Positions 1 through 5,913 of a stretch of 41,475 bases of DNA are shown piece after piece; within the stretch, counting starts at the first letter, position 1; each line of letters starts with the position of its first letter. Source of the DNA: Kiritimatiellia bacterium (lineage in GTDB: Bacteria; Verrucomicrobiota; Kiritimatiellia; RFP12; UBA3636). Made by a program: the position numbers and the translations under genes. The stretch covers positions 1 to 41,475 of the forward strand of contig JAFTHC010000201.1 of the NCBI GenBank assembly GCA_017457625.1, in the 5' to 3' direction. The notes under the pieces are model-generated. The model did not search any database. It was given only the letters and a program-made list of their open reading frames with translations, and had not been told where the DNA came from.

Positions 1-767
1 ATCTCCGCGTGGCGCGTGTCGTGGAGGAAGGGGACCTCGACGTCGCCTCCGGGGGCGTGGAAGGTCCGGTCGCGCGTGGCGTCCTTCTCGAAGGGCATGT
101 CCCACTTGGCTTTGAGGTAGACCGTGTCGACGGCGACGAGGCGCGTGAGCGGATCGTCGAGGACGGGCGGCTGGATCAGGTCCTTGATGCGGTCGTGGGT
201 CTTCTCGGCGACGAAGGCGTTGATCTCCTTGCGACCCTTGGCGCCCATCCAGGTGAGGCGGACGTCGGCGTCGAAGGCGTCGCGGGCAAGGGAGCGGAAG
301 CTCTCGGACAGGGCGAACCCGGGCTTGATCCAGAGCGAATCGGAAAGCTCGAGCGCGACGTCCTCGTTCGCGGCGCGGGAAAGATTCGTGCGCGCCTCGC
401 GGAAGGTCGCGCAAACGGCATCGGGCTCGGGCGGCTCGGTGCCGCCGAGCTGCAGCGCGAAGGCCATCCCCTTCGCCGTATCCCCCCGCGCGCCGGTCTG
501 GAGCATCGCGAAGAGATTCGCCACGCCCCAGGGCGAGAGAACGACGTTTTCGTCCGCCGGCCGCACCGACGCGGCCTTGCGATAGAGCTCGGAGGCGAAG
601 TCGGCCTGGCGCCAGGGGCTCTGCGCGGCGGCGGACGCCGCCGCGCAGAGAAGGAAGAGCGCCGCTGCGCGGCGACTGAAGGGCGCGGTTCCGCCGCGAA
701 TGAAGGGCGGCGGCGTTGCCGCCGAATGAAAAGCGCCGCTGCGCGGCGAAGAAGGGAACGTATTCAT
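1..767 (-). CDS. Serpin family protease inhibitor (C-terminus beyond window)
   Basis: The reverse-strand frame from the ATG at 767 encodes about 255 residues before running off the window. After a secretory signal (ALFLLCAAASAAAQ, about residues 37-50) come typical serpin motifs: ENVVLSPWGVANLFAMLQTG, and later INAFVAEKTHDRIKDLI and VAVDTVYLKAKWDMPF, the shutter and breach regions of the serpin fold. Serpins trap serine or cysteine proteases through a C-terminal reactive loop; that loop lies outside the window, so inhibitory capacity cannot be judged. A family member is usually 370-400 residues, so roughly 60 percent is visible. An AAAGGA ribosome-binding site eight bases before the ATG supports this start. 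The first 35 residues are encoded by short GC palindromes (see repeat at 660-748) and look like a late addition in front of the signal peptide; the true precursor could start further downstream. Confidence 0.85.
   Translation of the reverse strand, partial: MNTFPSSPRSGAFHSAATPPPFIRGGTAPFSRRAAALFLLCAAASAAAQSPWRQADFASELYRKAASVRPADENVVLSPWGVANLFAMLQTGARGDTAKGMAFALQLGGTEPPEPDAVCATFREARTNLSRAANEDVALELSDSLWIKPGFALSESFRSLARDAFDADVRLTWMGAKGRKEINAFVAEKTHDRIKDLIQPPVLDDPLTRLVAVDTVYLKAKWDMPFEKDATRDRTFHAPGGDVEVPFLHDTRHAE
660..748. repeat. Four tandem GC-rich palindromes inside the serpin leader
   Basis: Four short hairpin-forming units sit head to tail: CGCCGC-TGC-GCGGCG at 660-674, an imperfect GCGCGG/CCGCCGC unit at 683-697, GGCGGC-GTT-GCCGCC at 709-723, and CGCCGC-TGC-GCGGCG again at 734-748. 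They are separated by near-identical linkers of the form GAATGAAG. The first and last units are identical in their palindromic core. Together they encode the extra N-terminal residues of the serpin without breaking its frame. Confidence 0.8.
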
Positions 768-831
768 GTGGCATCCTTTCCGCCTATACTCTCTCACAAT
801 CTGCCTACATTATCAAGATGAAGGAGAAGCA

Positions 832-866
832 CGTCTGGCGTTTGGCCCGACGCAAGACGCCAGACG
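832..866. other. 10-bp perfect inverted repeat between fucosidase and serpin genes
   Basis: CGTCTGGCGT at 832-841 is the exact reverse complement of ACGCCAGACG at 857-866, with a 15-base loop. It lies downstream of the fucosidase stop (1001) and upstream of the serpin start (767), both on the minus strand. No T-run follows the stem in the minus direction, so it is not a classical intrinsic terminator; a terminator of another type, an attenuator or a regulator site are all possible. Confidence 0.55.
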
Positions 867-874
867 AAAACTCA

Positions 875-982
875 CTCCGCGGCCTCCGCGGACTCCGCGT
901 GATGATTGGGCTCTGCGCGCTCTGCGTTCTCTGCGTGATGATTGGGCTCTGTGCGCTCTGCGTTCTCTGCGTGAGATTCAAG
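875..982. repeat. Three contiguous 36-bp repeats with internal 9-bp periodicity
   Basis: Units at 875-910, 911-946 and 947-982 each consist of three 9-mers of the type CTCYGCGNN, the first two units ending in TGATGATTGGG. Unit 1 uses CTCCGCG 9-mers; units 2 and 3 use CTCTGCG. Read on the minus strand they give the ACGCAGAGAACGCAGAG type of short intergenic repeat that I recall from various environmental bacterial genomes. They fill most of the gap between the fucosidase and serpin genes and encode nothing convincing. Confidence 0.85.
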
Positions 983-1000
983 CCGCCCCCGGAGGCGGGG

Positions 1001-2275
1001 CTACACGGCGCGGAAGGAGGCGATGCGGGGCTCGTCGAGCGAGCGCTCGATCCGCAGGCGCAGCGTGCCGGCGGGTAGCGGCGGAAGGTCGAGGTAGCGG
1101 CGGCGGCCGATGGTCTCGCCGGAGGCGACGGTCGTCCAGCCCTCCGCGCCCGCGGGGCGGTGCTGGATGGAGAACCCCGCCACGCGCTGGCCGAGGCGGA
1201 TGTCCTCCTCGATCCATGCGCCGCGCGCGGTCCGGCCCTCCGGGAGGGCGAGCGCGATGCCGCCGCACGGGCCGATCTGCGCCTCGGCGAGCGTCGGGCC
1301 GAGGAGCTTGTCCGTCTCGGCGCGCAGTTCGCGGAGGCGCGCGGCGTCGGCCTCCGAGATGAGCCCCTCGCGCGTCGGCGGGAGGTTGAGGATGAAGCCG
1401 TAGCCGCGCCCGACGCTGTCCTTCCAGATGCGGACGAGCCAGTCGAGCGGGATGGGCGCGTCGCCGTCGCGGTGGAACCAGTGCGTGTCCTGCCGGATCG
1501 AGACGTCGACCTCGGCGGGCTTCCACTTCGCGCCGGCGGGGTCGCCGTGGCGCAGCAGCTCCAGCCCGGCGGCGTCCTCCTCGGCCCAGCGGTCGTGGAA
1601 GCCGCACCAGCACGGGTCGGAGGACCTGCCGGCCTCGTTGCCGATCCAGCGCAGGTCGGCCCCGCCGAAGTTGCCGAAGATCGCGGCCTGCGGCTGCCAG
1701 CGGTCGCGCGCGGCGACGATCTCCGCCCACGGGTAGTAGCTCTTCTGGTCGATGGAGCGCTTCTCGCGGGCGCCGCCGTAGAAGCCGTCGCCGCCGTTGG
1801 CGCCGTCGAACCAGACCTCCGCGAGCGGCCCGTACTGCGTGAAGAGCTCCTCGAGCTGGCGCAGGTAGTAGTCGCGGTAGGAGGGCGTGCCGTAGTCGGC
1901 GCGGTTGCGGTCCCAGGGCGAAAGGTAGAGCCCGGCCTCGATGCCCTCGGCGGCGCAGGCGTCGACGAACTCGCGCACGACGTCGCCCTTGCCGCCGCGC
2001 CACGGCGAGTTGCGGACGCAGTGCTCGGTCCACTTCGTCGGCCAGAGGCAGAAGCCGTCGTGGTGCTTGGCGGTGAGGACGAGGCGCGACATGCCGCCCT
2101 CGCGGGCGACGCGCGCCCACTGGCGGCAGTCCAGCGCGGTCGGCGCGAAGATCGCGGGATCCTCGTCGCCGAGGCCCCATTCGCGGCCGGTGAACGTGTT
2201 GGGACCGAAGTGGACGAACCCGTAGAAGGGTTTTTCGTGCCAGGCGAGCTGGCGGGCGCTGGGAAGGGGGATCAT
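1001..2275 (-). CDS. Alpha-L-fucosidase, GH29 family, cytoplasmic
   Basis: The 424-residue product hydrolyses terminal alpha-L-fucose from glycans or oligosaccharides. GH29 hallmarks are visible: WHEKPFYGFVHFGPNTFTGREW near the N-terminus (residues 12-33), the substrate-binding AKHHDGFCLWPT at 69-80, and VWFDGANGGDGF at 154-165, where Asp157 fits the catalytic nucleophile. A C-terminal beta-sandwich follows (about 330-424). The length equals the short GH29 form. No signal peptide is present, so it probably acts on imported fucosylated oligosaccharides. The ATG at 2275 overlaps the TGA of the upstream regulator gene as ATGA, indicating translational coupling; the regulator therefore likely controls this enzyme. 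The gene ends in TAG at 1003-1001. Fucose released here could feed the FKP enzyme encoded at 26196-29030. Confidence 0.93.
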   Translation of the reverse strand: MIPLPSARQLAWHEKPFYGFVHFGPNTFTGREWGLGDEDPAIFAPTALDCRQWARVAREGGMSRLVLTAKHHDGFCLWPTKWTEHCVRNSPWRGGKGDVVREFVDACAAEGIEAGLYLSPWDRNRADYGTPSYRDYYLRQLEELFTQYGPLAEVWFDGANGGDGFYGGAREKRSIDQKSYYPWAEIVAARDRWQPQAAIFGNFGGADLRWIGNEAGRSSDPCWCGFHDRWAEEDAAGLELLRHGDPAGAKWKPAEVDVSIRQDTHWFHRDGDAPIPLDWLVRIWKDSVGRGYGFILNLPPTREGLISEADAARLRELRAETDKLLGPTLAEAQIGPCGGIALALPEGRTARGAWIEEDIRLGQRVAGFSIQHRPAGAEGWTTVASGETIGRRRYLDLPPLPAGTLRLRIERSLDEPRIASFRAV

Positions 2276-3684
2276 CGTGAGAGCTCCGGGGCGGGGACGA
2301 GGAAAACGGACGCGGTCCGCGTGTGACGGAAATACGCCACGGCGGGGGCGGGCGGGGTGCGCTCGCCGGCGCGCAGGGCGTCGCACCAGTCGAGGTAGGA
2401 GCCGAGCGTCGCGGTCGCGTCCACGCCGCGGAAGACGACGGGCAGCGGGACGGCCGGCAGGACCGGGGCGTTGCCGTGGCTCGCGAGGAAGACCCGCCGC
2501 GCGGCCGCGGCCCCGCGGCCGCGCAGGAGCGCTTCGCAGAAGGGCGCGAGGAGGTTGTCGTCCAGGACGGCCACGGCGTCGAACCCCGCGCGCGGATGCG
2601 CGACGAGCAGCGCGAAGAGGCGGCGCATCTGCACGGAATCCGCCGGCGAGAGCGCCTGGAAACCGAATTCGCCGCATCGCAGCCCCGCCCGCGCCGCCGC
2701 GGCGCGGAGCCCCGCCTCGCGCGCGTCGGGCTCGTTCTGCGGCGTCCGCGCGGCGAGGAAGACGACCTCGCGGCGTCCGGCCTCGCGGCATTCCTCCACG
2801 AGCGCCTTCGCGGTGCGTTCCGGCACGTCGCCCCATCCCGACACGGGCGCGATGCGCGGGCCGATCCGGTGCGGCCGCAGCCAGCAGCCGCTCTCCGGCA
2901 GCCCCGGCAGACGCGGGATCGACGCCGGATGGTCCGTCTCCTGTGCGGCGAAATTCCGGAAGAAGACGCCCTGCCACCGCCGCAGAATGCACGCCTCCCG
3001 GAGCCGGACGTAGTCGGGCGCGGACACGTCCCTTCCCGGCCGCGCCTCGTCGAACGACACGCGGCGCGCGGAGGAGAGCGCCTTCGCCGCGGCGCGCAGC
3101 GCCCGGTCGAACCCGTCGCCGTCGTCCGGGCGTTCCCGGGTTCCCCCGAGGACCAGCAGGTGCCGCCCGCGGTCGGGGGCGTCCTCCGCGGCGGCGGGTC
3201 CTCCGCCGCGCGTCGGGCGAACGAGGAACCCTTCCCGCTCCAGCGCGCGGTAGGCGCGCCGGACGGTCGCCTCGCTGCATCCGCGCTGCGCGGCTTCGGC
3301 GCGGGCGGACGGCAGCCGCGCGCCGGGGCGGACCGCGCCGGACGCGACGCGGTCGCGGAGCCGGCGCACGAGCGCGTCGAGCCGCCCGGCAGCCGTGGCG
3401 GGCGCCTTCGCGCCGGCCGCCCGAACCGCCGCCGGCCCCGGTTTGCGGCCGCGTCCCGGCCGGTCCGCGAGGCCCGCCGTCCCTTCCGTGGCGAAGCGGC
3501 GAAGCCACAGCCGGACCGTGTTCCGGTCCACGCCCTCGCGGCGCGCGATTTCGCGGACGGCGGCGCCGTCCGCCGCCGCAAGGACGATCCGCGCCCGGCG
3601 CGCGGCGCGCTCCGGGTCGCGCGCGGCGATCCGATCCAGCGCGGCGCGGCCGGCGGCGCCGAAAACGATTCGGGACTCCTTCAT
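2272..3684 (-). CDS. Double-HTH transcriptional regulator (homeodomain-like HTH + GntR wHTH + sugar-sensor domain)
   Basis: This 470-residue protein has three parts. Residues about 10-82 form a homeodomain-like helix-turn-helix (AAVREIARREGVDRNTVRLW at 41-60, then a GLADRPGRGRKPG linker) of the kind found in IS630-type transposases and related HTH_23/HTH_29 proteins. Residues about 100-160 are a GntR winged helix (SGAVRPGARLPSARAEAAQR, then ATVRRAYRALEREGFL). Residues about 170-470 resemble the LacI/periplasmic-binding-protein-like sugar sensor used by LacI-GntR hybrids (VVFLAARTPQNEPDAREAGL; AVAVLDDNLLAPF; HGNAPVLPAVPLPV). It overlaps the alpha-L-fucosidase start by ATGA, so fucose or a fucosylated sugar is the likely effector by inference. 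The ATG at 3684 is preceded by a promoter whose -10 box lies 8 bases upstream, implying a leaderless mRNA. Confidence 0.85.
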   Translation of the reverse strand: MKESRIVFGAAGRAALDRIAARDPERAARRARIVLAAADGAAVREIARREGVDRNTVRLWLRRFATEGTAGLADRPGRGRKPGPAAVRAAGAKAPATAAGRLDALVRRLRDRVASGAVRPGARLPSARAEAAQRGCSEATVRRAYRALEREGFLVRPTRGGGPAAAEDAPDRGRHLLVLGGTRERPDDGDGFDRALRAAAKALSSARRVSFDEARPGRDVSAPDYVRLREACILRRWQGVFFRNFAAQETDHPASIPRLPGLPESGCWLRPHRIGPRIAPVSGWGDVPERTAKALVEECREAGRREVVFLAARTPQNEPDAREAGLRAAAARAGLRCGEFGFQALSPADSVQMRRLFALLVAHPRAGFDAVAVLDDNLLAPFCEALLRGRGAAAARRVFLASHGNAPVLPAVPLPVVFRGVDATATLGSYLDWCDALRAGERTPPAPAVAYFRHTRTASVFLVPAPELSR

Positions 3685-3692
3685 GGCGGCCG

Positions 3693-3721
3693 ATGATAGA
3701 ACGGCGCCGCGGACAAGTCAA
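3693..3721 (-). promoter_or_regulatory. Sigma70-type promoter of the regulator gene, leaderless
   Basis: On the minus strand, TTGACT (3721-3716) and TATCAT (3698-3693) are separated by 17 bases. The -10 box ends 8 bases before the ATG at 3684, so transcription should start at or within a base or two of the start codon. Confidence 0.65.
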
Positions 3722-3742
3722 TCAGAAACTCACCTGGATTGA
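3718..3742. promoter_or_regulatory. Candidate operator: TCAATC-N13-GATTGA inverted repeat
   Basis: Six-base arms TCAATC (3718-3723) and GATTGA (3737-3742) are exact inverse copies and overlap the -35 box of the divergent regulator gene. Position suggests autoregulation or control of the divergent secreted-protein gene at 3836. Arms are short, so chance is possible. Confidence 0.35.
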
Positions 3743-3835
3743 AAAAAATTCACCCTTTCCGGACCGGGCGGAATCTGACAGAATGCATGTTGTCCGGTTC
3801 CTTCATCGCCGATCCCCACCGTGGAGTCCCGTCCC

Positions 3836-5911
3836 ATGAAACGAATCCCGCTTTCCCCGCTTTTCGCGCTCGCAGCGCTCCCGCTCCTTTCCGCGTCGGC
3901 CTCGACCGGCGTTTCGCCGGATGAATACGTCCTGTCGCCCGACCTGACGGACTCGTTCGCGGGAACCGCGACCTCGTCCGAAATCCTTTCCGGCTATCCG
4001 GCCTCCAACGCCTTCGACAACGACGTCTCGACCCGGGCGGGCCGCTGGCTCGGCGTCGTCCAGTCCGGCGACGCGATCGGCTGGATCCGCTGGGATTTCG
4101 CGGACGGCGCGCACGTCGTGCGCGCCTATTCGTTCATGTCGCACGTCGAGACGCACGAGAGCCGCGCACCGACCGCCTGGCGGTTCGAAGGCTCCAACGA
4201 CGGCGGCGACACGTGGACGACGCTCGACACGGTCTCCGGCTCGGTGGGCTGGGTGCAGGCCGCGACGCGCCTCTACGTCTTCGAGAACGAGACGGCGTAT
4301 TCGTCCTACCGCTGGACGATCACGGCCCGCGGGAGCAACGGCGACCAGTATTACGGGCTGCAGGAGATCGAGCTGCACGAGACGGCGTCGAAGAATTCGT
4401 CCGGGTCCGGCACCTGGGGCGACCGGCGCGACATCACGGAAACGATCGATCCCTCGGTCGACGACTTCGAACGGGTGTCGGATCTCACGTCGCCCGGCAT
4501 CGGCACCGTGACCTTCTCGTCCGCCTACTCGACCTTCACGGGCGAAAAGATGTTCGACGACGACTGGACGACGACCGCCGGGCGCTGGCTCGCGATCCCC
4601 GCCGTCCTCGGGACGATGCCGGACATAACCGACGCCTTCCCCGGGACGGTCTCCGGATCGCCGACGCACGCCGACTACACCGTCGCCGGCGCGTTCGACA
4701 ACGACACCACGAGCCAGAGCGGCCGCTGGCTCGGCGCCGTCCAGTCCGGCGACGAAAAGGCCTGGCTCCGCTGGGATTTCTCCGACGGCCCGCACGCCCT
4801 CGGCGGCTACGGCTTCAAGGCGGCGACCGTCGGACACCTCTTGTCGAAAGACAATCGCTCGCCCCGTGCCTGGACGCTGTCCGGCTCCAACGACGGCGGC
4901 GCAACGTGGACGCCCCTCGATTCCGTCTCCGGGGAGACCTACTGGCAGGCGGGCGAGGAGCGGCTCTATCTCCTCGAGCGCGAAGCGGCGTATTCCTCCT
5001 ACCGGTTCTCCTTCACCGAGAACGGCGCGTCCGATTACATCGCCCTCAGCGAGATCGAACTGTATTCCGCCGCGGACGCCGCCACGAACGCGACCGGCCG
5101 CGCCTGGGTGCAGCTGGAAGTTCCCGAGGCGATCCGCCCCAACGGCTACGTGCTGCGTTCCCTCCCCCAGAACACCGGCGCGGAGGAGCGCTGCCCGACG
5201 GCGTGGCGCCTGCTTGCGTCGAACGACGGCGTCTCGTGGACGGTTCTGGACCGGCGGACCAGGCAGTCCACGTGGGGGAACCAGGAGTCCCGCCGCTTCG
5301 ACTTCGCCAATGCCGCCGCCTGGCGGTTCTGGCGGCTCGTCCTGGACGGCAGCCCCGGCCGGCAGTCCGGAGACAACGTCGGCTACCTCGCGTTTTCCGA
5401 ACTGGAACTGTTCGACTACGACGCCGGCGGCGCCGCCGGCGCCAGCCGCGTCCGGAGCTCCCCCAGCTACAGCAACGGAAGCGACCGCCACTGCATCGGC
5501 GCCAAGGCCTTCGACGGCGACCTGACGACCGCCGGCGGCGAGTGGATGGCGCTCGTGCAGGAGGACGTCGAGAAGGCGTGGGTCTCCTACCGCTTCGACA
5601 GCAAGGTCTATGTGGACGGCTACGGCCTCGCGGCCTACGCCGATTCCGTCCGCGCCCCGATCCGCTCGCCGTCCCGGTGGACGCTCTACGGTTCGAACGA
5701 CGGCGGCCGCTCTTGGACCGAACTCGATTCGCGCATGAAGACCACGTGGGCGCCCGGGGAAAAGTGCGTCTACGACGCCGCCTCGCCCGGCCGGTATTCG
5801 CTCTTCAAGTTCGCCGTCACTGGCCGGGGAAGCGACCCGGACTACGTCGGCCTCCAGGAGGTCGAGCTTTACGGTTCGCTCTCGGAAGGCACCTTCATCC
5901 TCGTGCGCTAG
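3836..5911 (+). CDS. Secreted discoidin (F5/8 type C-like) repeat protein
   Basis: The 691-residue product starts with a signal peptide (MKRIPLSPLFALAALPLLSASAS), chosen over an in-frame GTG at 3821 because the hydrophobic core begins here and GGAG lies upstream. It consists of discoidin-like modules that share AFDND..TRAGRWLG, the strand pattern WIRWDF / YSF, AWRFEGSNDGGDTWTTLD, SSYRWT and LQEIELHE. Module A spans about 36-182, module C 259-415 and module D 535-685. Between them a fourth module (B) appears split: its N-terminal half (215-255) ends at GRWLAIP, then all of module C intervenes, then its C-terminal half resumes at AWVQLEVPEAIRPNGYVLRS (423-530). Such domains bind sugars or other surface ligands. 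No catalytic domain is visible. The GH38-like gene follows after 2 bases, suggesting a joint role in glycan handling. Confidence 0.8.
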   Translation: MKRIPLSPLFALAALPLLSASASTGVSPDEYVLSPDLTDSFAGTATSSEILSGYPASNAFDNDVSTRAGRWLGVVQSGDAIGWIRWDFADGAHVVRAYSFMSHVETHESRAPTAWRFEGSNDGGDTWTTLDTVSGSVGWVQAATRLYVFENETAYSSYRWTITARGSNGDQYYGLQEIELHETASKNSSGSGTWGDRRDITETIDPSVDDFERVSDLTSPGIGTVTFSSAYSTFTGEKMFDDDWTTTAGRWLAIPAVLGTMPDITDAFPGTVSGSPTHADYTVAGAFDNDTTSQSGRWLGAVQSGDEKAWLRWDFSDGPHALGGYGFKAATVGHLLSKDNRSPRAWTLSGSNDGGATWTPLDSVSGETYWQAGEERLYLLEREAAYSSYRFSFTENGASDYIALSEIELYSAADAATNATGRAWVQLEVPEAIRPNGYVLRSLPQNTGAEERCPTAWRLLASNDGVSWTVLDRRTRQSTWGNQESRRFDFANAAAWRFWRLVLDGSPGRQSGDNVGYLAFSELELFDYDAGGAAGASRVRSSPSYSNGSDRHCIGAKAFDGDLTTAGGEWMALVQEDVEKAWVSYRFDSKVYVDGYGLAAYADSVRAPIRSPSRWTLYGSNDGGRSWTELDSRMKTTWAPGEKCVYDAASPGRYSLFKFAVTGRGSDPDYVGLQEVELYGSLSEGTFILVR

Positions 5912-5913
5912 CG

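Noticed and set aside
768-831. Promoter of the serpin gene (TTGATA, TATAGG on the minus strand)
   Set aside because: Spacing of about 22 bases between the best boxes is too long.
875-982. CRISPR-like array
   Set aside because: Units of 36 bp are contiguous without spacers, and no cas gene is near.
978-3581. Very long open frames antisense or out of frame to recognised genes (e.g. 978-3581 minus, 4213-5900 plus, 9399-13313 minus, 30637-35385 minus, 30882-36212 plus)
   Set aside because: They are Arg/Pro/Ala/Gly-rich translations caused by the high GC content, with no recognisable domain, and each overlaps a gene with clear family motifs.
2272-3684. IS630-type transposase remnant
   Set aside because: Only the HTH part resembles transposases; there is no DDE catalytic domain and the rest is an intact GntR/sensor regulator.
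3739-3784. Promoter for the discoidin-protein gene (TTGAAA at 3739 or TTTCCG/CAGAAT at 3756-3784)
   Set aside because: No combination has both good boxes and good spacing; left unannotated.
3787-3924. Small gene starting at the ATG at 3787
   Set aside because: Short, no family match, and it overlaps the signal peptide of the discoidin protein in another frame.
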